Shown one piece after another: positions 40,785 to 48,069 of a stretch of DNA of 64,000 nt. Each line of letters starts with the position of its first letter. Position 1 is the stretch's first letter. The stretch is from assembly GCA_965533275.1 (NCBI GenBank), contig CBESWG010000013.1:1-64000 (forward strand). Reading direction: 5' to 3'. Source of the DNA: JAUXEH01 sp965533275. GTDB lineage: Bacteria; Acidobacteriota; Aminicenantia; Aminicenantales; Aminicenantaceae. The notes below the pieces were generated by a model that was not told where the DNA came from, did no database searches, and saw only the letters and a list, made by a program, of their open reading frames with translations. The translations under genes and the position numbers were made by a program.

Positions 40785-41666
40785 ATGCTGAAGCGGATCT
40801 TTTCCGGTCTGGTCGTATTCTCCCTTTGCACCGCCCTCCCGCTGGAGGCTCAAAGGGAGAAGAAAACCTATGAGCTCATCTACCAGGACGTCCAGGCACT
40901 CAAGCAGCAGCTCCTGGAACTGAACCAGCGAGTACAGCAGAACGGCGATGACATCCAGACCCTTGCCCAGCAGCTGACGGAGATCCTGCGCCTTTCCCGG
41001 GATTCCCGCGCGGAATTCATCCGATTCCAGACCGAGCAGAAAGACCTCCCCGCACAATACCGGATCCTGCTGCAGCGCTATGACGGGATCCGGGCGGATC
41101 TTTCCCGGATCACCGAGATGCTGATCGAGATCCAGCATGCCGCACCCCTTCCGGGAGAAACCGAAGAAGATCAGGCAGATCCCGAACAGCCCCCTCCAGA
41201 ACAGGAGACCTCCGCTGAGACGGGGGGAGGACAAGAAGCGGAGGAGCCCGTACAGAGGCCGCCGACAACACCGCCGCCCAACCTGTCGCCCCAGGAACTC
41301 TACACCATGGCCCGATCCGATTACCTGAAGGGGAACTTCCAGCTGGCCATCGAAGGATTCGGCATGTATCGGGAGCATTTCACCGACAGCCCCCTGGTGG
41401 ATAACGCCCTGTACTGGATCGGCGAATGCTACTTCAGCCAGGAAAAATACGAGGACGCCATCACCCAGTTCAATGACCTGATCCTGAGCTATCCCGATTC
41501 CGACAAGATCGCGGCCGCATATTTGAAGAAGGGCATCGGCCTATCCCAGTTGGGAAGGACGGACGAGGCCCTGGCCGTGCTCAAGCTGATGGTGAATAAG
41601 TTTCCGCTGGAGGACGAGGCCAAGATCGCCCAACAAAAAATCCAAGAACTGGAAAAACGACAATGA
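40785..41666 (+). CDS. cpoB: CpoB/YbgF-like Tol-Pal accessory protein
   Basis: A 293-residue exported protein: signal peptide (FSGLVVFSLCTALPLEAQ), an N-terminal coiled coil (about 25-110, QDVQALKQQLLELNQRVQQ), a Pro/Glu-rich linker and a C-terminal set of TPR repeats (ELYTMARSDYLKGNFQLAIEGF, DNALYWIGECYFSQEKYEDAI, AAAYLKKGIGLSQLGRTDEAL). The family coordinates outer-membrane constriction with wall synthesis. It lies ten bases after pal and overlaps ssb by 4 bases, which is an unusual operon link. Confidence 0.92.
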   Translation: MLKRIFSGLVVFSLCTALPLEAQREKKTYELIYQDVQALKQQLLELNQRVQQNGDDIQTLAQQLTEILRLSRDSRAEFIRFQTEQKDLPAQYRILLQRYDGIRADLSRITEMLIEIQHAAPLPGETEEDQADPEQPPPEQETSAETGGGQEAEEPVQRPPTTPPPNLSPQELYTMARSDYLKGNFQLAIEGFGMYREHFTDSPLVDNALYWIGECYFSQEKYEDAITQFNDLILSYPDSDKIAAAYLKKGIGLSQLGRTDEALAVLKLMVNKFPLEDEAKIAQQKIQELEKRQ

Positions 41667-42142
41667 GAGATGTCAACAGCTTCAATCGGGTCATTTTGAT
41701 AGGACGCCTGGGCCAGAATCCTGAGCTCCGGTACATCCCCCAGACGGACAGGGCCGTCGCCAATTTTTCCCTGGCCACCAACGAACGCGCCTTCAACCCC
41801 GGCGGCGGCGACAGCGAGATCAAGACCGAGTGGCACCGGATCGTCTCATGGGGCAAACAGGCGGAATTCTGCGAGAAGTACCTGGTAAAAGGAAAACAGA
41901 TCCTGGTAGAGGGCCGCCTGCGAACGGAAAAGTGGCAGGACCGGGACGGCAATCAACGAACTACAACGAAGGTGCATGCAATATCCATCACGCTGTTGGG
42001 ACGGCGCGATGAGGGCGGCGGAGGCGAGGGCTTCGGCGGACCTTCAAGCGGCACCGAAAGCTTCCCCTCCGAATCATCAATTTCATCATCTAAGGCTATG
42101 CCGGACATCCAACCCAACGATGACGATGATGTCCCCTTCTGA
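41663..42142 (+). CDS. ssb: single-stranded DNA-binding protein
   Basis: A 159-residue SSB with an N-terminal OB fold (FNRVILIGRLGQNPELRYIPQ, VANFSLATNE, EWHRIVSWGKQAEFCEKYLVKGKQILVEGRL). The Gly/Ser-rich linker ends in the acidic tip DDDDVPF, which recruits repair and replication proteins. Its ATG overlaps the cpoB stop, so ssb is translated from the end of a Tol-Pal operon transcript. Confidence 0.96.
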   Translation: MRDVNSFNRVILIGRLGQNPELRYIPQTDRAVANFSLATNERAFNPGGGDSEIKTEWHRIVSWGKQAEFCEKYLVKGKQILVEGRLRTEKWQDRDGNQRTTTKVHAISITLLGRRDEGGGGEGFGGPSSGTESFPSESSISSSKAMPDIQPNDDDDVPF

Positions 42143-42512
42143 TCCTCCTGACAAAAAGACTTTTTGCAGTCGGGTCCAGGAAGACGTCCGTCCCTGGGGA
42201 AAATTTCGCTCCTTCCCCCATGACCAGGCCAGCAGCCTGAAGATCATCACTGTTTCGCCGGGAGGAGTCCTGTCCCTGCAGTATCACAATCAACGCAGTG
42301 AGTTCTGGATCGTCCTGGATCGTGGGCTCGAGGTCACCGTGGCCGACCGAACCTGGAGCCCCCGGCCCGACGAGGAGATCTTCATTCCGGTCAAAGCCCC
42401 GCATCGTGTTCGCAATACAGGCGACAGGGCCGCACGTATCATGGAGATCTGGCTGGGGGATTCCAGCGAAGAAGACATCGTCCGGATCGAAGACGCGTAC
42501 GGCCGTTCCTGA
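42129..42512 (+). CDS. cupin protein, mannose-6-phosphate isomerase type II-like
   Basis: A protein of about 127 residues with a single cupin fold similar to the C-terminal isomerase domain of GMP-PMI enzymes. The motifs are RPWGKFRSF, LKIITVSPGGVLSLQYHNQRSEFWIVLDRG and EIFIPVKAPHRVRNTG. The metal-site His and Glu of the LQYHNQRSEFW block are in place. It could interconvert mannose-6-phosphate and fructose-6-phosphate or simply bind a sugar. ATG codons at 42120, 42126 and 42129 are all possible and none has a clear ribosome-binding site. The gene overlaps the end of ssb, and its stop abuts the stop of convergent ptsI. Confidence 0.75.
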   Translation: MSPSDPPDKKTFCSRVQEDVRPWGKFRSFPHDQASSLKIITVSPGGVLSLQYHNQRSEFWIVLDRGLEVTVADRTWSPRPDEEIFIPVKAPHRVRNTGDRAARIMEIWLGDSSEEDIVRIEDAYGRS

Positions 42513-44285
42513 TCAAGCCGAGGGATACTCACCCCCCATGAGCAGGGCGGTGGGGTGTTTGACAAGGACACTTTCCAGGATATGCTCCTCGATCTCCTGG
42601 GCGGTCCCCAGGGTCAGGGCCCTGTGGACGATCTTCCTGGCTGTAGCATGATCGATCGAACGCAGGACCCGTTTGATCCTCGGGATGAATATGGGATTCA
42701 TACTGAAGTTCTTAAGGCCCAGGCCCAGCAGAACGATGGCGGAAAGGGGATCGGCCGCCATCTCTCCGCACACCGTGACCTCCTTGCCCGCCTTCCTGGC
42801 CGAATCGATGATGAATTTCAACAGCCTCAATACCGAGGGGTGCATCGGCTTGAATAGATAGGAGACGAGTTCGTTGGAACGATCCACGGCCAGACAATAC
42901 TGGATCAGGTCGTTGGTGCCGATACTGAGATAATCCACCTCCCGGACGATCTTGTCCGTGATGGCCGCGGCGGCCGGCACTTCGATCATTACGCCCAGGG
43001 GGATATTTTCATCGAATGCGATCCCTTCCTGCCTGAGTTCGCCCTGGACCTCGCGAAGCAGGATCTTCACCTCCTGCACCTCTTCCAGCTCGGTGATCAT
43101 GGGGATGAGGATACGGACATTCTCGGTCACGCTGGCGCGCAGGATGGCCCTGAGCTGGACTTTGAATATTACTCTGTCTCGGAGGGAGAAGCGGATGGCG
43201 CGCAGCCCCAGCGCTGGATTCGGCTCCTTCTCGATCTGCAGCTGAGGAAGGTTCTTCTCACCGCCGATGTCGATGGTGCGGATGGTGACCGGCAGGGGAG
43301 CTGCCTGTTGGGCAAGCTGTGAGTAGATCCTGTAATGGTCCTCCTCATCGGGCAGTTTGGCGCTCTGAAAATAGATGAACTCAGAGCGAAACAGGCCGAT
43401 CCCCTCCGCACCCATGGACTGTGCGACCTTGACCTCTTCGGGAAGCTCGATGTTGGCAAGGGGAACGAAGCGGACACCATCCAGTGTTCGAGCCTCCAGG
43501 GTGGCCGTCTTCTGCAGCTCCTGGCGGTAGTCATCGTACTTCTTTTTCTTTCCGATGAACTCCCGCCGGATGGCCAGCGGCGGATTGATGATCACTTCGC
43601 CGTCTATCCCATCCACGATCAGAGTGTCCCCGTCCTTGACATTGTGTGTGATGTTCCGCAGGCCCATCACCGTGGGGATATTCAGGGAACGCGCAAGGAT
43701 GGCAGTATGCGAGGTGGTGCCCCCCACATCCAGAGCTACCGCCAGCACGTTTCCCCGGCTCAAACGAGAGGCGGCTTCAGAAGGGAGCAGGTCGTGTGCC
43801 ACCAGGATCCGGTCCTTCCCGTCCTCCTTCTTAGGGGTCTCGGTCTGCTGCAGGTTCAGGTAGACCTTGGACAACACGTCGGTCACATCATACTTTCGCT
43901 CTTTGAGGTAATCATCGGATATGGAATCGAATATGGTCATGTAATGGCTGTGCAGCTGTGTGATGGCCCACTCAGAGCGGGACAGGCCCTCCTCGACCCT
44001 GGTCCTCAAGCCCTGGATCAAAGACTTGTCCTCCAGGATCATCAGGTGGGATTCGAAGATGAATGAATGTTCCTCACCCAGCTGCTTCCCGACTTTTTCT
44101 TTGATCAGGACGAGCTGTTTACGGGTTCGATCGAGAGCAGTCTGCAATCGTCCGAGTTCCTGAGTGACCTGATCGGCCCGGATGCTCTCTTCACGGGCAG
44201 AAAAAACAACCTTTTCTGTGAGGCGTACCTCACCGGTCGCAATCCCGGGGGAAACTCCGGTCCCTCTCAGCCGATAGTAATCCAT
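42513..44285 (-). CDS. ptsI: phosphoenolpyruvate-protein phosphotransferase (enzyme I)
   Basis: A 590-residue EI of normal length. The phospho-His domain has GGTTSHTAILARS with His193. The C-terminal PEP-binding barrel has GLFRSEF, the IEVPAAAAITDKI block, GTNDLIQYCLAVDRSNELV and the active-site Cys in VCGEMAADP. It takes phosphate from PEP and passes it to HPr, encoded just upstream. There is no PTS permease in the window, so the flow probably ends in regulatory EIIA proteins. Confidence 0.97.
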   Translation of the reverse strand: MDYYRLRGTGVSPGIATGEVRLTEKVVFSAREESIRADQVTQELGRLQTALDRTRKQLVLIKEKVGKQLGEEHSFIFESHLMILEDKSLIQGLRTRVEEGLSRSEWAITQLHSHYMTIFDSISDDYLKERKYDVTDVLSKVYLNLQQTETPKKEDGKDRILVAHDLLPSEAASRLSRGNVLAVALDVGGTTSHTAILARSLNIPTVMGLRNITHNVKDGDTLIVDGIDGEVIINPPLAIRREFIGKKKKYDDYRQELQKTATLEARTLDGVRFVPLANIELPEEVKVAQSMGAEGIGLFRSEFIYFQSAKLPDEEDHYRIYSQLAQQAAPLPVTIRTIDIGGEKNLPQLQIEKEPNPALGLRAIRFSLRDRVIFKVQLRAILRASVTENVRILIPMITELEEVQEVKILLREVQGELRQEGIAFDENIPLGVMIEVPAAAAITDKIVREVDYLSIGTNDLIQYCLAVDRSNELVSYLFKPMHPSVLRLLKFIIDSARKAGKEVTVCGEMAADPLSAIVLLGLGLKNFSMNPIFIPRIKRVLRSIDHATARKIVHRALTLGTAQEIEEHILESVLVKHPTALLMGGEYPSA

Positions 44286-44291
44286 TGCACT

Positions 44292-44561
44292 CTATTCTTC
44301 TTCCTGGAAGCGATCCTCGATCAGGTCTACCAGTGCCGTCATAGCCAGGCTTTCGTCGCGGCCGGAGGTCCTCAATGTGATCTCGGATCCCTGCGTGGCC
44401 GCCAGGGTCAGGATCCCCAGGATGCTCTTCCCGTCGATCTCACTGCCGTCCTTTTCGATCTTCACGGAGGATTCAAACCGGTTCGCCAGGTTGACCAACT
44501 TGACAGCGGCTCTGGCATGAAGCCCCAGCCTATTCCTGATTGTCACGGTTCTTGTTGTCAT
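44292..44561 (-). CDS. ptsH: phosphocarrier protein HPr
   Basis: An 89-residue HPr. His15 in NRLGLHARAA is the EI-dependent phosphorylation site, and Ser46 in IDGKSILGIL is the site used by HPr kinase. Both are at the canonical positions, and hprK is encoded 1.6 kb upstream on the same strand. GAGG precedes the ATG. It lies six bases before ptsI. Confidence 0.96.
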   Translation of the reverse strand: MTTRTVTIRNRLGLHARAAVKLVNLANRFESSVKIEKDGSEIDGKSILGILTLAATQGSEITLRTSGRDESLAMTALVDLIEDRFQEEE

Positions 44562-44576
44562 GATTCCTCAGAATGC

Positions 44577-44981
44577 TCAACTGCGTGCTTTCAAGAGAGC
44601 GCTTGCCAAGTGTATGTTTTTCTGCCCCTGTTCCACGACTTTTCTGGCGACCTCTTTCAAATTATAGCTGCGCTGCAGAGACACAAATTTGATGAGCATC
44701 GGCAAGTTCACCCCCGTGATGATCTCCACTTGGCCATCCTTCAGGAAAGTAAAGCTCAGGTTCGATGGTGTGCCCCCGAACATGTCTGTGAAGATCAGGA
44801 CTCCATTCTTCTGGTCCACCCTTTTCAGTGATTGGTTGATCTTGCTCTTGGACTCCTCGACATCATCGTACCATCCGATGGAGATGGCCTCTATGTTTAC
44901 CGCCTCACCGAGGATGATGTTAAGTGCGTTCAGAAGTTCTGCGCCCAGTTTTCCGTGCGATACAATAATGCCACCGATCAT
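44577..44981 (-). CDS. PTS EIIA, mannose family
   Basis: A 134-residue EIIA-Man domain (MIGGIIVSHGKLGAELLNA). His9 is the phosphorylated residue, and the FTDMFGGTPSN loop is characteristic. No EIIB, EIIC or EIID partner is nearby, so it probably acts as a regulator. The ATG at 44981 has GGAG seven bases upstream; the frame extends 17 codons further without a ribosome-binding site. A hairpin and a promoter lie upstream. The ptsH gene follows after 15 bases. Confidence 0.93.
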   Translation of the reverse strand: MIGGIIVSHGKLGAELLNALNIILGEAVNIEAISIGWYDDVEESKSKINQSLKRVDQKNGVLIFTDMFGGTPSNLSFTFLKDGQVEIITGVNLPMLIKFVSLQRSYNLKEVARKVVEQGQKNIHLASALLKARS

Positions 44982-44994
44982 CTCATCACTCCAA

Positions 44995-45009
44995 GGGACT
45001 TTCGGTCCC
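44995..45009 (-). promoter_or_regulatory. small hairpin in the EIIA-HPr-EI leader
   Basis: GGGAC/GTCCC arms with a five-base loop lie within the predicted leader, just before the ribosome-binding site. It could affect translation; nothing shows that it does. Confidence 0.35.
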
Positions 45010-45034
45010 GTTCTCCATGGGGCTGCTCGCACTA

Positions 45035-45063
45035 TTTTTACATAAATCCGTGCTCATTATCAA
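45035..45063 (-). promoter_or_regulatory. sigma-70-like promoter for EIIA-ptsH-ptsI
   Basis: Minus strand TTGATA (45058-45063) and TAAAAA (45035-45040) have a 17-base spacer. The predicted leader is about 47 bases. Confidence 0.55.
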
Positions 45064-45143
45064 GCCAGCCAACCTCCCCCCATCTCTCCACCCCAACCAC
45101 CGCCATCCTTCCTCCCCAACCTCCCGCCTTAAAGGGAATGGGG
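45061..45143 (-). repeat. GC-rich repeat family, locus 2 (inverted)
   Basis: Read on the minus strand it gives CCCCATTCCCTTTAAGG followed by GGCGGGAGGTTGGGG (45114-45128), then GGTTGGGGTGGAGAGATGG. This matches locus 1 at 26656-26783 in the opposite orientation. It lies between rapZ and the EIIA gene. Confidence 0.75.
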
Positions 45144-45230
45144 AGGGGGCGGGAGAGGGGACTTTCAGCAGAGATCGGCGCCTCTGCGGAGAGACTATGC
45201 CGCAAACTTGATCGGGGGGGGATCCCCACT

Positions 45231-45245
45231 GGCGGGAGGTTGGGG
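45231..45245 (+). repeat. third copy of the 15-mer GGCGGGAGGTTGGGG
   Basis: An exact copy in plus orientation. With 45114-45128 it forms a perfect 15-base inverted repeat around 102 bases that include CCCCACT and a G8 run. It stops 19 bases before the rapZ stop codon. Confidence 0.75.
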
Positions 45246-45264
45246 CTGCTCGAGACGAATCGGG

Positions 45265-46140
45265 CTATTTGAAGATATCCCGGTGATTGACCTGGACCTT
45301 GAACGTCATTTCCTTGAGATGATCGCCCAGGACCTCTGACAGCGTCACGGACCTGTGCTTCCCTCCGGTACATCCCACGGCGATCGTGACATAACTCTTG
45401 CCTTCCTCGACAAAATTGGGCATGAGATATTCAACAAATCGGAACATCTCCTTAATGAAACCCTTGGTCTCGGGTGCCTCCAGCACGTACTTGCGCACCT
45501 GGGCGTTTTTTCCAGTCTTATCTCTAAGGGCATCGACGTAAAACGGGTTGGGCAGGAATCGCGTATCCAAAACGATGTCGGAATCCAGGGGGAGTCCGTA
45601 TTTGTATCCGAAGCTGACCACGACCACCTGCATCTTGGCCGAAGACTGCTCAACGAATCTGCGAGTCAGGATCTTTTTCAGGTCATTGATATTCGTGTCG
45701 GTGGTGTTGATGACCTCGTCCGACATGTTCTTGATCTCCGCCAGTTGCTTCCTCTCCAAAGCAATGCTGTCCCGGATGGATCCGCTCTCCTTAATGGGAT
45801 GCGGGCGGCGGCTCTCGCTGAATCTCTTGATCAGGGTCTCATCAGAGGCATCGAGGAAGATGACACGTGGATTGATCTCTTGGCGTATGCCACTCAGAAC
45901 CTTTGGGAATTCGGCCAGGAACGATGCTTCCCTGATATCCAGGGTCAACGCGACCTTCTCGATCTCGACCTCCCTGCGCTTCCACAGGTCGACAAAACTG
46001 GGGATCAGTTTTGCGGGCAGGTTATCCAGGCAATAATACCCAAAATCCTCCAGAAATCGACTGACGGAGGTCTTCCCAGATCCGGAGAGACCGGTGATGA
46101 TCAAGAATCGGTCGTCCAGCACTCTTTTCACATGAACCAT
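45265..46140 (-). CDS. rapZ: RapZ/YvcJ family nucleotide-binding protein
   Basis: A 291-residue protein with Walker A GLSGSGKTS (17-25) in the N-terminal P-loop domain. The C-terminal domain carries SFGYKYGLPLDSDIVLDTRFLPNP and AVGCTGGKHRSVTLSE. In enterobacteria RapZ is an RNA-binding adaptor controlling GlmS; in Bacillus YvcJ hydrolyses GTP. Which role applies here is unknown. It sits directly after hprK (2-base gap) in the phosphotransfer regulatory block. Confidence 0.95.
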   Translation of the reverse strand: MVHVKRVLDDRFLIITGLSGSGKTSVSRFLEDFGYYCLDNLPAKLIPSFVDLWKRREVEIEKVALTLDIREASFLAEFPKVLSGIRQEINPRVIFLDASDETLIKRFSESRRPHPIKESGSIRDSIALERKQLAEIKNMSDEVINTTDTNINDLKKILTRRFVEQSSAKMQVVVVSFGYKYGLPLDSDIVLDTRFLPNPFYVDALRDKTGKNAQVRKYVLEAPETKGFIKEMFRFVEYLMPNFVEEGKSYVTIAVGCTGGKHRSVTLSEVLGDHLKEMTFKVQVNHRDIFK

Positions 46141-46142
46141 CC

Positions 46143-47060
46143 TTAACGTGAGGAGAGGGCACGGTCCAGCCGCCGTGCGATCTCATGGGGGGCATGATAA
46201 CCCTTTTTTCTCAAGATGTGGACCTTGCAGGCCACCTCGATCAAGGTGGCGATGTTGCGCCCGGGGGCGACGGGGATCGTGACCTGAGGGACCGCAACTC
46301 CTAGGATCTCATATTTTTCCGGTGCCTCCAGACCCAGCCGGTCGTACTCCTTTCCAACCTCCCATCTCTCGAGATTGATAACCAGATCGATCTCCGAGCG
46401 GGGGCAGATAGAAGCGGCGCCGAAGATCTGCTCGATATTGATAATGCTCAGGCCCCTGATCTCCATGAAGTTCTGGCTCAGGGCAGGCGCGGAGCCCATC
46501 AGTGTACCGGCCTCACTTTTCCGGATTCGGGTCACATCATCCGATACGAACCGGTTCCCCCTGGAGATCAGCTCCAGTGCACTTTCGCTCTTGCCCACAC
46601 CGCTGTCTCCCGTGATCAGAACTCCCAGTTCGAAGATCTGAAGCAGCCCCCCAGACACCACGATTTGATTTGGGAAAAAATCGAAGAGGATCTCGCGCAT
46701 GCCCTCCACACACTGTTTTTTGGGGAGGGGGGTGCGGAAAATTGCGACTCTATAGTGCCGGGCCGGGCCGCTGACCTCCTCAGGTACAGGCAGGCCATCA
46801 GAAAAGATCACACAGGCCACTCCTCTCTTGAACCGCTCGCTGAGCCAGGCCTGCTTCTCGTCCGAAGACAATCCGCTGAGCTCCCGGTTTTCCCTGTGAT
46901 CCCATACCTGAAGGTTGGAAAAAACACGCCCGGAGGCATCGGCTTTGATCTTCTTGAGGAACCCCACCTCCTGAAGCGGGGATTCGAGGCGAAGGGATTC
47001 ACGGCCTTGATTAAAAAAATCCTTCACCCGGGGATCGGATCCCTCCTGCCGGTTATTCAT
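46143..47060 (-). CDS. hprK: HPr kinase/phosphorylase
   Basis: A 305-residue HprK. Walker A is GDSGVGKSE (151-159), followed by ALELISRGNRFVSDDV and the signature MEIRGLSIINIEQIFG. It phosphorylates Ser46 of HPr and removes that phosphate. The HG doublet usually found about 13 residues before the P-loop is replaced by SGG (136-138, VVSGGLLQIF), which may alter nucleotide chemistry. It overlaps ptsN by 8 bases and precedes rapZ by 2. Confidence 0.94.
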   Translation of the reverse strand: MNNRQEGSDPRVKDFFNQGRESLRLESPLQEVGFLKKIKADASGRVFSNLQVWDHRENRELSGLSSDEKQAWLSERFKRGVACVIFSDGLPVPEEVSGPARHYRVAIFRTPLPKKQCVEGMREILFDFFPNQIVVSGGLLQIFELGVLITGDSGVGKSESALELISRGNRFVSDDVTRIRKSEAGTLMGSAPALSQNFMEIRGLSIINIEQIFGAASICPRSEIDLVINLERWEVGKEYDRLGLEAPEKYEILGVAVPQVTIPVAPGRNIATLIEVACKVHILRKKGYHAPHEIARRLDRALSSR

Positions 47061-47523
47061 TGATCCGGTCTTCTTCCTCCTTAAGGACCTTCATGATGGA
47101 GACAGCGTCCTCGGCTGCCAGTATCCGTTCGAACATATTATCTGCTTTTCGCACAAGGTGTGCGACAGCGGCCAGGACCTGAAGATTGAGGCTGGGGCTC
47201 TCCGAGGGGGAAACGACGAGGAAAAATACCCGGGAGAGACTCCCGTCCGGCGCACGGAAATCGACGCCCTCCCGGGAGACGGCCATCAGGATCAAGGGCT
47301 CCTGGATGGAGTTGACCTTACAGTGGGGGATAGCCACGCCGTCTCCAATGGCCGTGCTCCCCAATTCCTCTCTCTGAAGAAGTTTTTCGACAAGCTCCTT
47401 CTCCTTCCCGATCCTCTCATTCTGCTTGAGGAATCCGACCATTTCCTGCAGGGCCGCATCCCTCTCCCGGCTTTTCAGGTCGGAAAGGATCATCTCCCGA
47501 TTGAGCAGATTGGAAACCTTCAC
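47053..47523 (-). CDS. ptsN: PTS EIIA-Ntr
   Basis: A 156-residue EIIA of the fructose/nitrogen family. The phosphorylation site is His67 in STAIGDGVAIPHCKV, and FFLVVSPSESPSLNLQVLAAVAHL is the typical core. It is a regulatory output of the PTS without sugar transport. It lies downstream of rpoN and hpf, the classic rpoN neighbourhood of proteobacteria. The start is GTG. Confidence 0.95.
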   Translation of the reverse strand: MKVSNLLNREMILSDLKSRERDAALQEMVGFLKQNERIGKEKELVEKLLQREELGSTAIGDGVAIPHCKVNSIQEPLILMAVSREGVDFRAPDGSLSRVFFLVVSPSESPSLNLQVLAAVAHLVRKADNMFERILAAEDAVSIMKVLKEEEDRINE

Positions 47524-47544
47524 TCTCTATACTCGCTTTCAGGT

Positions 47545-48069
47545 CTATTTGGGTTCGATGAGGCCGAGATTGCCGTCTTTTCTGCGGTACAGCACCGCCC
47601 ATTTTTCCGTATCGGATTTTCTGAAGACCAGGACTTCATCTCCGCCGGAATCGAAAAGGATCGCGGCTTCCTCCACGGACAGGGGTTTCATGGCATACTT
47701 GCTGCTGCGGATGATCCGCTTCTCCGCTTCGATCTCCCCCTCGGGCGGTGCGGCCGGGACAGCCTCCTTGGCTTTCCGCCGTTTTCGCTCCCGCAGCTTA
47801 TCCTTCTCCTTTTTGGCCCGCCGCTCGATGTTGTCAAAAACATCACCCAGCGAACTGGAAACATCCTGTGTCTCGCTCACCGCGTTCAGAGTGGCTCCCT
47901 TGGTCTTGACGTTGATCTCGACTTTGTTCCTGTATTTCTCCACCGAAAGGATCAGATGGGCTTCCAAGGGATAACCCAGGAGTTTCTCCAGGGACGCCAT
48001 TCGTTTCTCACAGTATTTCTCTACATCCTGTGTCAGTTCGGTGTTACGTGCTGTATACGCAATGGGCAT
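47545..48069 (-). CDS. hpf: ribosome hibernation promoting factor, long form
   Basis: A 174-residue long HPF. The N-terminal S30AE domain (about 1-100, TARNTELTQDVEKYCEKRM) blocks the decoding site. A charged linker leads to the C-terminal dimerisation domain (PLSVEEAAILFDSGGDEVLVFRK...DGNLGLIEPK), which pairs ribosomes into 100S dimers. Its ATG overlaps the rpoN stop by one base (TAATG) with GGAGGA upstream, so it is coupled to rpoN. Confidence 0.95.
   Translation of the reverse strand: MPIAYTARNTELTQDVEKYCEKRMASLEKLLGYPLEAHLILSVEKYRNKVEINVKTKGATLNAVSETQDVSSSLGDVFDNIERRAKKEKDKLRERKRRKAKEAVPAAPPEGEIEAEKRIIRSSKYAMKPLSVEEAAILFDSGGDEVLVFRKSDTEKWAVLYRRKDGNLGLIEPK

Noticed and set aside
45140..45225. 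tRNA or other structured RNA gene in the repeat-containing gap
   Set aside because: No cloverleaf, T-loop or anticodon arm could be built; only G-rich repeats and short palindromes are seen.
44982..45264. CRISPR-like array between rapZ and the EIIA gene
   Set aside because: The repeats are few, inverted and irregularly spaced; there are no regular spacers and no cas genes.
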